Source: Nocardiopsis coralli
Lineage (GTDB): Bacteria; Actinomycetota; Actinomycetes; Streptosporangiales; Streptosporangiaceae
Reading direction: 5' to 3'
Assembly (NCBI RefSeq): GCF_014892575.1
Contig: NZ_JADBGI010000009.1
Span: forward strand, 62,001 to 126,000
DNA: 64,000 bases
Shown: positions 43,631-52,762 of the stretch, piece by piece
Layout: every line of letters begins with the position of its first letter
Numbering within the stretch: position 1 is the stretch's first letter
Notes under the pieces: model-generated
What the model saw: only the letters and a program-made list of their open reading frames with translations
Told to the model about the DNA's origin: nothing
The model's database searches: none
Program-made: the position numbers and the translations under genes

Positions 43631-44119
43631 GTGCGACATGTTGTCGGCTTCTTGTCCGGACTGCTGTTGGGACCGCTGCTGGTCCTGATTGCCGGCTGGG
43701 CGTTCTCGCACCTGCGCAACCTGCATGCGGGCGAGGTCTCGGCCCTGTCCGGGTCCGGTCCTTTGGCGCTGTGCGGGTTGGCTGCGGCCGGTCTGATCCT
43801 GGCGATGGTGGCGGTGCCTCCGCGCCTGACGCCGATGCTGGCCTTCGGTGCGGCCCTGACGATCGGTGCGATGAGCGCCGCGGCGATGGTGCGTATGCAC
43901 CTGCTGGAGCGTCTGCCGATGGTGCCCGGTGCCGAGGGTGCGCTGGTCCTGCTGCCGTTGGGTGTGTTCGTGCCCGTGGTGGTGCTGTTGTTGGCCCCGT
44001 TGTTCAACACGCAGCGGTGGGTGCGCGAGGCCGACGGTGAGGTGACCGAGGAGGAGTACTTCGACGGTCTCTACGAGGAGGACGAGCCCTCCCCCGCCAG
44101 GCCCAAGCACCGTCTCTGA
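43631..44119 (+). CDS. small integral membrane protein, unknown
   Basis: 162-residue protein with four hydrophobic segments (about 5-25, 45-65, 70-88, 98-122), a short loop with basic residues and an acidic C-terminal tail (TEEEYFDGLYEEDEPSP). GAGGAG precedes the GTG start at 43631 at about nine bases. It resembles a widespread uncharacterised actinobacterial membrane protein family of four helices. It is divergent from the ankyrin gene. Confidence 0.75.
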   Translation: MRHVVGFLSGLLLGPLLVLIAGWAFSHLRNLHAGEVSALSGSGPLALCGLAAAGLILAMVAVPPRLTPMLAFGAALTIGAMSAAAMVRMHLLERLPMVPGAEGALVLLPLGVFVPVVVLLLAPLFNTQRWVREADGEVTEEEYFDGLYEEDEPSPARPKHRL

Positions 44120-44135
44120 CGGAGCGCGCTTGTGG

Positions 44136-44193
44136 GCGTGCCCGGGCCCTGTCTGTGTCCCTGTGCCGGGGAGACGGGGGTCCGGGCCTTTTT
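44136..44193 (+). terminator. intrinsic terminator with T run
   Basis: GCCCGGGCCC region pairs with GGTCCGGGCC; five T residues end at 44193. It follows the membrane-protein gene and faces the convergent hypothetical gene. Confidence 0.65.
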
Positions 44194-44211
44194 GTGTGTG
44201 CGGGGGGTGGG

Positions 44212-45648
44212 TCAGCTGCGCCAGGTGGGGGCCCAGGAGGTGCTGCGGGAGACCTCGGGGGGCAGGGGTGGTAGGCCCAGCCCGGGGTGGGCGCGCCGGC
44301 GGCCCTGGCCGGGTTCGGGGTCGGAGCCGCTCTGGGGCTCGTGCGCGGGCTCTGGCGGGTCCTGGGTCGGCTCGGGCGGTCGCTGTGGCTGTTCGTCGCC
44401 CTCAGGCTCTTCTGGGACGGGGTCCTGATCGGTCCTGGGGTGCTCTTGGGTCTGAGGTTCCGGTTCGCTCTCGCGCTCTGCCGCGTTGGTCGGGCCGTCC
44501 GTGCTTTCCGGGCCGGGGTGCAGGTCGGCGGCGGTGACCGGTTCGGGCAGGGGCGGAAGGTCGCTGTCCTGGGATTGCTGGTGGGAGGGGGGCAGGGCCT
44601 CCTGGGCGGGGGCGATGTGCTTCCACCACTGCTGGGCCTCGGCCGGGGCGAGTTCGCCGTCCACGACCAGCCAGCCGAAGACGTGGCGGTGGCGGCGCCG
44701 GGCGTTCCAGGAGCGGGGGTAGGGCTGGGGGTCCAGGACCAGGACGCGTTCGCCCTCGACGGTGGGGATCTCGGCGGGCACGCCCTCGTTCCAGACCCAG
44801 GTGCCGTCGTGGGCGATGAGGTTCCACCAGCCGCGCACGGTCTGGGCGGCCGGGTCGGTGGGCCCGTCGCGGAAGGCGCTCACCCACCGGGGGTCGGGTT
44901 CCTGTCCCTGCAGGTGTTGTCCGCGGGGGCCGATGAGGGCGTCGGCGAGCAGGGTGTGGAGTTGGAAGTTGTCGCCGATGCCGTCGTAGAGGACGCGGAA
45001 GGCGCGGCCGGTGGTGCGGTGCAGGACCAGGGCGGAGGTGGCTTCGCTCATGCGCAGCAGGGCGCGCAGGTCCTCGAAGAGGTCCAGGTGGGGGCTGAGT
45101 TGGTTGGTCAGCGCCATGAGTTGGGCGTGCAGGGTGGGGTTGCGTCGTAGGTGGGCGCGGGTGGTGGGTTCGCCGAGCATGGTGTGGGCGGCCAGGGCGT
45201 GGCGTTCGATGGCCCACCAGGACAGGGTGGCGGCGGGTGCGGTGTCGGGGCCCAGGTGGGGGGTGATGCGGGTTTCGGTGTGGGCGGTGACGTGTTCGGG
45301 GGTGGGTGGGGGGTCGGGTTGGGTGTGGGTCCAGGCGCGGGTGAAGGCGAGGGCGCCTTGGCCGACGGTGTGGAGCAGGTGCAGGGTGGTGGGGGCGGTG
45401 GGGCCGGGGTCGGTGCCGAGTTCGACGAGGGCTCCGGCCAGGACGCACAGGTCGGCGGTGATGCCGGGGGCGAGGTGTCCGGTGTTGAGCAGGTCGGCGA
45501 GGGCTTCGAGGGCGAGTTCGCGTTCGCCGGCCGGGACGTGGGCGGCGTGGGTGTGGACGCGGCCCAGGGTGGGTGGGAAGTGGTGGGGGTCGGTGGCCAC
45601 GGAGGCGTCGATGAGTTCTTGGAAGGCGTTGCGAAACGTCTCGACCAT
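44212..45648 (-). CDS. conserved actinobacterial protein of unknown function
   Basis: 478-residue protein with an alpha-helical N-terminal two thirds (MVETFRNAFQELIDASV, LHLLHTVGQGALAF, ALLRMSEATSALVLHRTTGRAFRVLYDGIGDNFQLHTLLADALI read in parts), a tryptophan-containing segment (GWWNLIAHDGTWVWNEG, RHVFGWLVVDGE) and a disordered acidic C terminus rich in Pro/Glu/Gln. I do not recognise a catalytic motif. The ATG at 45648 follows AAAGGGG. It sits upstream of an integrase gene on the same strand, separated by 120 bp in the reverse order. Confidence 0.65.
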   Translation of the reverse strand: MVETFRNAFQELIDASVATDPHHFPPTLGRVHTHAAHVPAGERELALEALADLLNTGHLAPGITADLCVLAGALVELGTDPGPTAPTTLHLLHTVGQGALAFTRAWTHTQPDPPPTPEHVTAHTETRITPHLGPDTAPAATLSWWAIERHALAAHTMLGEPTTRAHLRRNPTLHAQLMALTNQLSPHLDLFEDLRALLRMSEATSALVLHRTTGRAFRVLYDGIGDNFQLHTLLADALIGPRGQHLQGQEPDPRWVSAFRDGPTDPAAQTVRGWWNLIAHDGTWVWNEGVPAEIPTVEGERVLVLDPQPYPRSWNARRRHRHVFGWLVVDGELAPAEAQQWWKHIAPAQEALPPSHQQSQDSDLPPLPEPVTAADLHPGPESTDGPTNAAERESEPEPQTQEHPRTDQDPVPEEPEGDEQPQRPPEPTQDPPEPAHEPQSGSDPEPGQGRRRAHPGLGLPPLPPEVSRSTSWAPTWRS

Positions 45649-45768
45649 GCGTGCCGTCCCCTTTCTCACGTCACCAACGTAGTGTGTCGCGGATGCAGGT
45701 TCGCACGGTGTGGTGCTGTTTCGGGTGGTGCGGGTGGGTTTGTTGGTGATCTGAGATGGTGGCCGGTC

Positions 45769-46992
45769 TCAGAGGCCCAGGCGGGTGACGGCGTTGTCGT
45801 CGAGGGGGTCGGCGGTGCGGATGTAGTCGTGCACGGTGCGGGGGTTGGTCCAGCGGCCCTGGCGCATGATCTCGCGGTCGGCGGCCCCGCCGAGGGCGGC
45901 CTGGGTGGCGAAGCCGGCGCGGAGGGAGTGGCCGCCGAAGTCGTCGGGGTTCAGGCCGGCGCGGGCGGCGTAGCGTTTGACGAGTTCGCCGACGGCGCGT
46001 CCGGACATGGGGTGGGTGCCGATGCGTCCGTGGCGGTCGACGGTGGGCAGCAGGGGTGTGGCCGGGGGCAGGTGGGGTGGGTGGGTGAGCAGGTCGTGGC
46101 AGCGGTGGGTGGGTGAGGGTGGCGGGGGCGGGGTGTGTTCGAGGTGGTTGCGCAGGCTTTGGTGGCCGTGGGTGTGGTGCAGGGTGAGCAGGTCGGCCCA
46201 GTCGGCGTAGGCGCACAGGCAGCAGGTGTGGCGGTGGCGTCCGCGCGGTAGGGCGATCTGGTCGGAGCGGCGCCCTTCCTGGTCGGTCTTGGTGGCGCCC
46301 AGGTCGATGGTCAGGGTGGGGTGGGTGCTGCCGGGTCGGGTGCGCAGGTGCAGGTCGCCGATCTGCAGGGCGGCGAGTTCGCTGCGGCGCAGGGCTCCGG
46401 CGAAGCCGGTGAGCAGGAGCAGGGCGTCGCGTCGGCGGGCCACTCCCCCGGGCCATCCGTCGTCGGGGCGGGCGGTGAGCAGGTGTTCGAGGGTGGCCAG
46501 GATGAGGGGGTCTTTGCGGCGGGGGCGGGTGCGTCGGGTGCGGCGGATGCCGCGCAGGGTGGTGCGTACGACGTCGGCGCGGGTGGGTGAGTCCAGGCCG
46601 TGGGCGGCGTGGACGGCGGCGATGGCGGCGGCGCGGCGTTCGAGGGTGGAGGTGGCCAGGGCCCAGTCTCCGGTGGTGGTGCGGGTGTGGGCGCAGGCGG
46701 CCAGGTAGACGGCGACGTCGACGGGTTCGGCGGGCAGGCTCTGGCGGTGTTCGGCCAGGCACCAGGCGGTGAAGTGGCTCCAGTCGGTGCGGTAGGCGCG
46801 CAGGGTGTTGGGTGATTGGGCGCGGGTGAGGTAGTGGCCCAGGGTGTGGGCCTGTTCGGTGTCGAAGCGTTCGCGCACGGCCGCCAGGGCGGTGGGGTCG
46901 ATCAGGACGCTGTGGGTGGCCCGGTCGAGGCGGTGTTGGACCGGGGCGGGCAGGTGGTCGTGGTCGTCGCTGTCCTGGGGGCCGTGGTGCAC
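45769..46992 (-). CDS. phage-type tyrosine recombinase/integrase
   Basis: 407-residue site-specific recombinase. The N-terminal half has a SAM-like core-binding domain (SPNTLRAYRTDWSHFTAWC) and the C-terminal half the catalytic fold: Arg in GALRRSELAAL, Lys in GATKTDQEG, HxxR as GGHSLRAGFATQ, R-Q-G-R-W in place of the usual G-H, and Tyr in TVHDYIRTAD. A zinc-knuckle-like CCLCAYADW is seen midway. The catalytic residues are intact, so it may be active. It suggests a mobile element in the surrounding 44-52 kb, but no flanking attachment repeats were confirmed. Confidence 0.85.
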   Translation of the reverse strand: MHHGPQDSDDHDHLPAPVQHRLDRATHSVLIDPTALAAVRERFDTEQAHTLGHYLTRAQSPNTLRAYRTDWSHFTAWCLAEHRQSLPAEPVDVAVYLAACAHTRTTTGDWALATSTLERRAAAIAAVHAAHGLDSPTRADVVRTTLRGIRRTRRTRPRRKDPLILATLEHLLTARPDDGWPGGVARRRDALLLLTGFAGALRRSELAALQIGDLHLRTRPGSTHPTLTIDLGATKTDQEGRRSDQIALPRGRHRHTCCLCAYADWADLLTLHHTHGHQSLRNHLEHTPPPPPSPTHRCHDLLTHPPHLPPATPLLPTVDRHGRIGTHPMSGRAVGELVKRYAARAGLNPDDFGGHSLRAGFATQAALGGAADREIMRQGRWTNPRTVHDYIRTADPLDDNAVTRLGL

Positions 46993-47017
46993 GGGTGTGT
47001 CTTTCCGCCGCGGTGGG

Positions 47018-47554
47018 TCAGGGGCCGGTGAAGTGTGTGCGCAGGGCTTCGAAGAGTTCGGCCGGTGGCATGAGCAGGAACAGGGGCAGGGCGGTGGCGG
47101 CCAGGGCGACGGTGAAGCCGATGAAGGCGATCTTGCGGCGTAGGAAGGCGGCCAGGATCGCGGCGATCAGTGGCACGGCCAGGGCCAGGATCAGGACCCA
47201 GATCAGGGCGGTGCCCAGGCTGGCGAGGTGGTCGCCGGGCACGGTGGTGAGTTCGCCGGCGGCGGGGTCCTGTTCGGCGGCCATGGCGGCTTCCTGCAGG
47301 TCCATGAAGGTGAAGAGCAGGTTGGCCAGGGCCAGGGGTGTGCCCAGGGCCCAGGTCAGGGCCAGCCCGACCCACAGGGCGGTGATGCGCCGGTCGGGTG
47401 GGTCGGGTACGCGGACGGGTTCGCGGCTGGGGCGCGGGCTCTTGGCCGTGGTGTCGGCCGGGGCGGTCTCGGTCGCGGTGTCGGCCCGGTCGGTGGTCTC
47501 GGGCTGTGCTGCGGGCGGGTCGGGTTTGTTGCGCTTGCGCTTCTTGGGTGACAC
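47018..47554 (-). CDS. membrane protein, unknown
   Basis: 178-residue protein. A basic, Lys/Arg-rich, disordered N-terminal tail (KKRKRNKPDPP) precedes three hydrophobic segments (about 60-82, 110-132, 140-165). GTG at 47554 lies seven bases after a TAAGCT -10 box (47567 to 47562), a leaderless start. It is divergent-tandem with the integrase, 25 bases upstream of it, and may be its operon partner. Confidence 0.7.
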   Translation of the reverse strand: MSPKKRKRNKPDPPAAQPETTDRADTATETAPADTTAKSPRPSREPVRVPDPPDRRITALWVGLALTWALGTPLALANLLFTFMDLQEAAMAAEQDPAAGELTTVPGDHLASLGTALIWVLILALAVPLIAAILAAFLRRKIAFIGFTVALAATALPLFLLMPPAELFEALRTHFTGP

Positions 47555-47564
47555 GCCCGGGAGC

Positions 47565-47888
47565 TTACCCGCCCAGGGAGAGCAGGTGGATGGCCGACAC
47601 GAAGACGATGGGCCAGGCCAGCAGGGCCAGGCACCACAGGGCGGCCTTGCGGTCGCCGGCGACGGTGGCCACGGCGGCGCCGAGGAAGGGTAGTCCGACG
47701 GCGGCGCCGAAGGCGAGGGTGAACCATTCGGCGGCCGAGCCGGCGTGGGCGTCGGCGTCCAGGCCCATGAGGTAGCCGAAGGGGCCCAGGATCAGGGTGA
47801 GGGTGGCCAGGACGGCCAGGACGACGCGGATTCCGGTGGGGTGGCGGGTGTTGTGGCCACCGCCGTGGTTGGTGGGACGGTCAGACAC
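47565..47888 (-). CDS. small membrane protein, unknown
   Basis: 107-residue protein with three hydrophobic segments (VVLAVLATLTLILGPFGYLMG, FGAAVGLPFLGAAVATVAG and ALWCLALLAWPIVFVSAIHLL read in parts). GAAAGG lies about 14 bases before the GTG start at 47888. No family recognised. It lies 10 bases upstream of the next membrane-protein gene. Confidence 0.65.
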   Translation of the reverse strand: MSDRPTNHGGGHNTRHPTGIRVVLAVLATLTLILGPFGYLMGLDADAHAGSAAEWFTLAFGAAVGLPFLGAAVATVAGDRKAALWCLALLAWPIVFVSAIHLLSLGG

Positions 47889-48098
47889 GGGGGCCGTGGT
47901 GCCTTTCGGGTCACAGGTGGCGGGCCGGGGCGGCTGGGATGTGGGGCGCCCTTGGGCTGGTGCGTACCGTGCGGGCGGGGCCGGCGGGTGCGCGGGGCGC
48001 CGGCGCGCCGCGCTGTGTCCCGGTGCTGGTGGGGCAGGTGGCGCGCCTGGTGACCAACGTACTCCACACGGGTCGGTGCCCGAAACCGCCCTGGGGGG

Positions 48099-51000
48099 CT
48101 AGGTGGGCCAGGGGCGGGCGGTGTCGATGAGTCCGGTGAAGGCGGCCAGGAGGCGTAGTTCGTCGACGGTGCGGGGTGCGGTGGTGCGCAGGGCGGGGGC
48201 GTAGGTGACCACGGCGGTGCGTTGGGCGCGGGAGAGGGCGACGTTGAGGCGGTTGCGGTCCAGGACGAAGCTGGGGCCGCGGTTGGTCTGGGCGGCGTCG
48301 GAGGTGGTCATGGAGCAGATGACGGCGGCGGCTTCTTGGCCTTGGAAGCGGTCGACGGTGCCTACGCGGATGTGGGCGAGTTCGGGTGTGTGTTGGCTCG
48401 CGTGGTTGAGGGCGCGGCGTAGGGCGCGTACTTGGAGGTTGTAGGGGGCCACGACGAGGATGTCGGTGCCGGTCAGGGGTGTGTTTTCCGGGTGCAGGTG
48501 TTGGTTGAGCAGGGTGTGGGCGATGGCCAGGACGGCGTCGACCTCTTCGGGGCTGTGGGTGGTGCGGGCGGTGTGGGTGACGGGGTGGGCGTAGACGCCT
48601 GGTTCGAGTGGGGTCAGGGTGCGTTGGGCGGTGGTGGGGTGGGCGTGCAGGCGGTTGTCGTAGGACAGGCGGGAGATGGCCGAGCACACGGTGGGGTGCA
48701 TGCGTCGTGAGGTGTTGAGGAAGTAGCCGCGGGTGGGGTCGATGACGGTGTCGGTTCCCATGAGGTGTTGCAGGGCTGAGGCGTCGGCGCCTTCGCCGTG
48801 GGTGCCTTGGACGACTTGTGGGAGTTGGCGGGGGTCGCCGAGTAGGACGATGTTGTGGGCGGCGGTGGCTGCGGCGAGGGTGTCGGCCAGGGCGAATTGT
48901 CCGGCTTCGTCGATGATGAGCACGTCGAGGGGGTCGGCGACCATGGCGGCGTTGGTCATGGCCCAGGCGGTGCCGCCGATGAGGTGGGGCTCGTGCTGTT
49001 CTTGGCGGCGTCGGCGCCAGGTGGCCATGGCTTGGGGTGTGGTGGGTTCGTCCCAGGGGTGGTCGGTGTGTTCGGTGCGGGATTTGGGGCGTTTGGCGGC
49101 GTGGATGGTGGTGCCGCGGTTGTGGGCGGTGGCCAGGGCGGCGTGCATGACGTTCTCGACGGCTTTGTGGCCGGTGGAGCACACGCCCACGGAGCGGCCC
49201 TGGTCGATGAGGTGGTTGATGAGTTGGGCGGCCAGGTAGGTCTTTCCGGCTCCGGGTGGGCCCTGTACGGCCAGGTAGGAGTGGTCGAGGCGGTCGGTGG
49301 CGGCCAGGACGGTGGCGATGGGGTCGCCGTCGTGGTCGTCGGTGGTGGGCAGGGGTCCGGGTGGGCACAGGCGCGGAGGGTGGGCGCGCAGGATGTCGGT
49401 GCCGGCGTTGTGGGGCCAGTGGGGCAGGGCCTTGACGGTGGTGGTGGCCTGTTGTTCCAGGGCGCCGTCCTTGGGTTGGGCGCGTACGGGGGCGCCGGGC
49501 AGGACGGCGACGGGGCGGGTGCGGGGTGTGTCGTCGGGCTCGGCGGTCTGGGTGATGAGCAGGTGGTCGGTGGCGGCTTCGGTGACGGTGGCGGTGGTGG
49601 TGGCCGGTTCTTGTCCGGGGCGGGTGGGTGTGAGCAGGTGGACGGACTGGCCGGTGGTGAAGGGGTGGGGTCGGGCGGGGTCCAGGTCCATGCGTAGTTC
49701 GCGGCGGGCCTTCTTCTGCCGTCCGGTGGGTTCGATCCACTCCCCTGCGCGTACGCGGTGGGGCACGGCGCAGTCGGTGTCGGTCTCGAGTTCGCTCAGG
49801 GGTGCTTGGGTGCGGCGGAAGTGTTCGCGCCAGGGTGGTTGGGCTTCGCGCTGGTAGTAGCCGACCAGGGCGGCCAGGGTGGCGCGGGCCTGGTCGGTGG
49901 GGGTGCGTTGGTCGGGGGTGGGGGGCAGGTGTTCGTTGAGGGGGCCGGTGATGGCGGCCAGGCGTTGTTGGGTCTGGGCGCGTTTGTGGGCGCGTTCGGC
50001 TTCTTCTTCGGTGAGTTCGAGTTGGATCAGGGGGCGTTCGGTGACGCCGTGTTGGTCGCGCAGGGTCTCGAGCCAGTCGCGCAGGCGGGCGGTGGAGTGG
50101 CAGTCGTCGCGGTTGTAGGCGGCGATGTCGTCGAGGATCTGCTGGGCGCCGGTGTGGTCGCCGTCGGTGTGGGCGCGCAGGTGGGCGGCGTAGGCGTCGA
50201 TGCTGGAGGTGGCGGTGGTGACCTGTCCGGCGCGGGTGTTGGGCAGGTAGAGGGGTTCGAGGGCCTTGATGGAGTAGGAGCGTTGGGACACGCGCAGGCT
50301 TTTGCGGACCACGGTGTAGAGGTCGACGAGGCGGTGTTCGCGTAGGAGGCGGTCGACGGCTTCTTCGCGGGTGGCGAAGGCGGAGCTGAGGTGTTTGAGC
50401 CGGTCGGCCTCGTAGGAGGCGTAGTGGTAGATGTGCGCGCCGGGGTCGGCGTCGATGCGGGCGGTGGCGAAGTCGACGAAGTCTTCGAGGGCGCGTTGTT
50501 CCTGGGTGCGGTCGTGGGCCCAGAAGGTGTGGAAGGTTTCGGTTTCCTGGTCCTCGGTGGTGGCGCCGAAGAGGTATTCGAGGCCGCGTTGGTCGTCCTC
50601 GTCGTGGTAGGGGTAGCCCTCCATGTCGAAGAAGAGGTCGCCGGGGCTGGGGGCGGGCAGGGCGGCCAGGTGGTCGGGGGCGTGCACGTGGGCGGTGACG
50701 GTGCCCTGGGGGTTGGTGGGGGTGCGGGTGAGGTCCTGTTCGACCTGGAGTGCGGCTTGGGCGCGTAGTTGGTCGAAGGTGGCCTCGGGCAGGGTGTGGG
50801 GGCGCTGGTCGGGGGTTGCGGTGGCGAGGTGGTCGATGGTGGCCAGGCCGGCGTCGGTGAGTTTGGCGGCCTGGTCGGTGCGTAGGCCGGCCACGAGGGA
50901 GAGGTGGCGGGCGGCGGTGCGGCCCTGGGTGCACCAGGTGTTGTAGCCGCAGCTGTCGCAGGCGGGGCGGGGGGTGCCCCAGGTGGGGGTGGGCAGTGTG

Positions 51001-51656
51001 GGGGGTTGGGTGAGGCGGTGGGTGAGGCGTTCGGTCAGGGGCCGGAGCACGGGGGTGAAGTCGGCGGTGGGCAGGGTGTGGGTGTGGTGGTCGCCGGTGA
51101 GCAGGTGCATGCGGTGGGGGTGGTGGCCGGTGTGGGTGAGGGCGTGGGCGTAGGCGGCCAGTTGCACCAGGGCTGCGGGGGTGGGGCGGCGGGTGAGTTT
51201 GGTGTCCCAGGGTTCGTAGGTGAAGTCGGGGTCGTGGGTCAGGTGGCCGGTGGTGGTGTCCAGGTCCGAGCGGATGAGGAAGTCGGCGCGGCCGTGGAAC
51301 CACAGGGGTGTGGTGGCGCCGTCGGGGGTGAGGGGGTGGTAGAAGCTGGCCTGGTAGAGGACGGGGGTTCCGGCTTCCATGGCCTTGGTGGTGGCGCGTG
51401 CGGCCTGGGTGAGGGTGTGGGGGTCGGTGCCGGGGTCGGGCATGTGCTCGACGTGGGTGAGGGCCTGCAGGTGGTGCAGGGTGTGGTGTTCGTGGGCCAG
51501 GCCGTGTTGGGCGATGAGGTCGTCGAGGGGCTCGGGGGTGGGTGCGCCGGGCAGGTGGGCGGCCAGGGCTGTTTTGAGGTGGCTGCGGTGGTCGCACTCG
51601 AGCTGGTCGACGAGGTCGGTGGGTGAGACGACCCATCCGTTGGTGGTGGCGAACAC
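48099..51656 (-). CDS. TM0106-family RecB-like nuclease fused to SF1 helicase
   Basis: 1,185-residue protein in three parts. Residues 1-280: RecB/Cas4-like nuclease with GRADFLI, EPWDTKL (catalytic Asp/Lys), and Cys cluster CDSCGYNTWC for an iron-sulfur or zinc site. Residues 330-570: RNase-H-like exonuclease of the YprB type (LFFDMEGYPY, HYASYEADRL, YNRDDCHST). Residues 800-1,185: DNA2/NAM7 superfamily I helicase with Walker A GPPGAGKTYLA, motif II IDEAGQ, motif III LLGDPRQLPQVV, and VNRFQG-type motif VDRFQGQEAAAV plus NVALSRAQ. All catalytic residues appear intact. Such proteins are widespread but their roles (repair, RNA or foreign-DNA handling) are unclear. GTG at 51656 follows GGGGGAG. 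Confidence 0.88.
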   Translation of the reverse strand: MFATTNGWVVSPTDLVDQLECDHRSHLKTALAAHLPGAPTPEPLDDLIAQHGLAHEHHTLHHLQALTHVEHMPDPGTDPHTLTQAARATTKAMEAGTPVLYQASFYHPLTPDGATTPLWFHGRADFLIRSDLDTTTGHLTHDPDFTYEPWDTKLTRRPTPAALVQLAAYAHALTHTGHHPHRMHLLTGDHHTHTLPTADFTPVLRPLTERLTHRLTQPPTLPTPTWGTPRPACDSCGYNTWCTQGRTAARHLSLVAGLRTDQAAKLTDAGLATIDHLATATPDQRPHTLPEATFDQLRAQAALQVEQDLTRTPTNPQGTVTAHVHAPDHLAALPAPSPGDLFFDMEGYPYHDEDDQRGLEYLFGATTEDQETETFHTFWAHDRTQEQRALEDFVDFATARIDADPGAHIYHYASYEADRLKHLSSAFATREEAVDRLLREHRLVDLYTVVRKSLRVSQRSYSIKALEPLYLPNTRAGQVTTATSSIDAYAAHLRAHTDGDHTGAQQILDDIAAYNRDDCHSTARLRDWLETLRDQHGVTERPLIQLELTEEEAERAHKRAQTQQRLAAITGPLNEHLPPTPDQRTPTDQARATLAALVGYYQREAQPPWREHFRRTQAPLSELETDTDCAVPHRVRAGEWIEPTGRQKKARRELRMDLDPARPHPFTTGQSVHLLTPTRPGQEPATTTATVTEAATDHLLITQTAEPDDTPRTRPVAVLPGAPVRAQPKDGALEQQATTTVKALPHWPHNAGTDILRAHPPRLCPPGPLPTTDDHDGDPIATVLAATDRLDHSYLAVQGPPGAGKTYLAAQLINHLIDQGRSVGVCSTGHKAVENVMHAALATAHNRGTTIHAAKRPKSRTEHTDHPWDEPTTPQAMATWRRRRQEQHEPHLIGGTAWAMTNAAMVADPLDVLIIDEAGQFALADTLAAATAAHNIVLLGDPRQLPQVVQGTHGEGADASALQHLMGTDTVIDPTRGYFLNTSRRMHPTVCSAISRLSYDNRLHAHPTTAQRTLTPLEPGVYAHPVTHTARTTHSPEEVDAVLAIAHTLLNQHLHPENTPLTGTDILVVAPYNLQVRALRRALNHASQHTPELAHIRVGTVDRFQGQEAAAVICSMTTSDAAQTNRGPSFVLDRNRLNVALSRAQRTAVVTYAPALRTTAPRTVDELRLLAAFTGLIDTARPWPT

Positions 51657-51750
51657 GCCCGGCTCCCCCTGGGTGTGGCTGTGTGGTTGGTGGGGATTGT
51701 GTCACGGGGGTGGGACGGGTGGGGGTGGGTCTGTGGGGTGTGTGGTGGTC

Positions 51751-51779
51751 CTGCCCGGGGTGGGGGTGCCCCCGGGCAG
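51751..51779 (-). terminator. hairpin terminator after rlpA-like gene
   Basis: CTGCCCGGGG (51751-51760) pairs with CCCCGGGCAG (51770-51779); it follows the RlpA-like stop at 51791 on the minus strand. Confidence 0.8.
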
Positions 51780-51790
51780 GGGTGGTGGTG

Positions 51791-52510
51791 TTATTCGACG
51801 ACCTGCCAGTCGACGGTGCCCACGCCGGATCCGGTGCCGATGATCTCGTCGAAGGCTGCGGTGGACAGGTCCAGGCAGCGTCCGTCGATGTAGGGGCCGC
51901 GGTCGTTGATGCGTACGGTGACCGATTGGCCGTTGGAGGGGTTGGTGACCTCGACCTTGGTGTCGAAGGGCAGGGTCTTGTGGGCGGCGGTCATGGCGTG
52001 GGTGTCGAAGGTTTCGCCGTTGGCGGTGGTGGAGCCGTGGAAGCCGTCTCCGTAGAAGGAGGCTTCGCAGGTGCCGCCTTCGCCGGTGGGCTCTGCGCCC
52101 GATCCTGATTCTTCGTTCTCGCCGGTCCCGGGGGTGTCGTCCTGGGGTTGTTCGGTGGGTTCGCTGTCCTCGGTGACGGCCTCGCCCTGGGAGGAGGAGG
52201 TGGCGTTGGCGCCGGATCCGCGGGTGTCCTCTCCCCCGGCCTGGTCGTCGGGCTGGTCCTGTTGGTCGCTGTCTGCGGCCGAGTGCAGGGGGTCGGTGGC
52301 GGCCTCGGGGACCGTGGCGGCCTGGGAGGCGTCCTGGGGTGAGGTGTCGGTGGCGATGACCGCGGCGGTGGCGGTGCCGCCCACCAGCAGGGCCGCGCCC
52401 ACGGCCGAGCCCATGAACAGTGCGCGCCGCTTGCGGTGGCGGGCGGCTGAGCGGCGCGGCCCCAGGGTGGTGGTCTGGTCCGGGGCGTCGTCGGGCCGGT
52501 GTGTGCCCAT
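51791..52510 (-). CDS. RlpA-like (DPBB) secreted protein
   Basis: 239-residue protein. A basic N terminus and one hydrophobic segment (about 33-52) form a signal peptide or anchor. A long acidic, disordered Ser/Asp/Glu/Gln/Pro linker (about 55-150) follows, then a C-terminal double-psi beta-barrel (CEASFYGDGFHGSTTANGETFDTHAMTAAHKTLPFDTKVEVTN, VRINDRGPYIDGRCLDLS read in parts). The R-I-N-D-R-G-P-Y motif is the RlpA/expansin signature with the active Asp. Such proteins cleave or loosen peptidoglycan. The 5' leader (promoter about 52710) is near 195 bases long, unusual for this window. ATG at 52510. Confidence 0.9.
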   Translation of the reverse strand: MGTHRPDDAPDQTTTLGPRRSAARHRKRRALFMGSAVGAALLVGGTATAAVIATDTSPQDASQAATVPEAATDPLHSAADSDQQDQPDDQAGGEDTRGSGANATSSSQGEAVTEDSEPTEQPQDDTPGTGENEESGSGAEPTGEGGTCEASFYGDGFHGSTTANGETFDTHAMTAAHKTLPFDTKVEVTNPSNGQSVTVRINDRGPYIDGRCLDLSTAAFDEIIGTGSGVGTVDWQVVE

Positions 52511-52706
52511 CAGGTGTGTCCTTCGAACGGGAACAGGGTGAGCGGTGGGCCCGGGCGGCTGTGGAGCGTGGCCGTGGGCGTGTGCCCCCTGGTGGTCGTG
52601 CCGGGCTGTGGGCGGAGGTGGTCTCCGGGCCGGGCGGGAAGGGCGACCTGGGAAAACGGGGTGCGCATGACCGCTTGGAGAGGACTCGCACGGGGTCCGA
52701 GCGCTG

Positions 52707-52737
52707 AGCCTATGAGTAACGCGAGGGTAACGTTACC
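52707..52737 (-). promoter_or_regulatory. putative promoter with GGTAACGTTACC palindrome
   Basis: A TAGGCT -10-like box (52712 to 52707) and a perfect 12-bp palindrome GGTAACGTTACC (52726-52737) with a central CG. It lies about 200 bases upstream of the RlpA-like gene, between it and the phosphatase gene. Confidence 0.5.
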
Positions 52738-52762
52738 GGAAAGGCGGGGTTTGTGGAACTTC

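Noticed and set aside
45660..48070. Shared ACCAACGTA near 45676 and 48055 as attachment sites flanking the integrase
   Set aside because: Only nine identical bases, no tRNA gene and no longer repeat; too short to call att sites.
52511..52706. c-di-AMP (ydaO-type) riboswitch in the long leader of the RlpA-like gene
   Set aside because: Cell-wall hydrolase genes in actinobacteria often have it, but I could not find the conserved core. A covariance-model search of this leader would decide.
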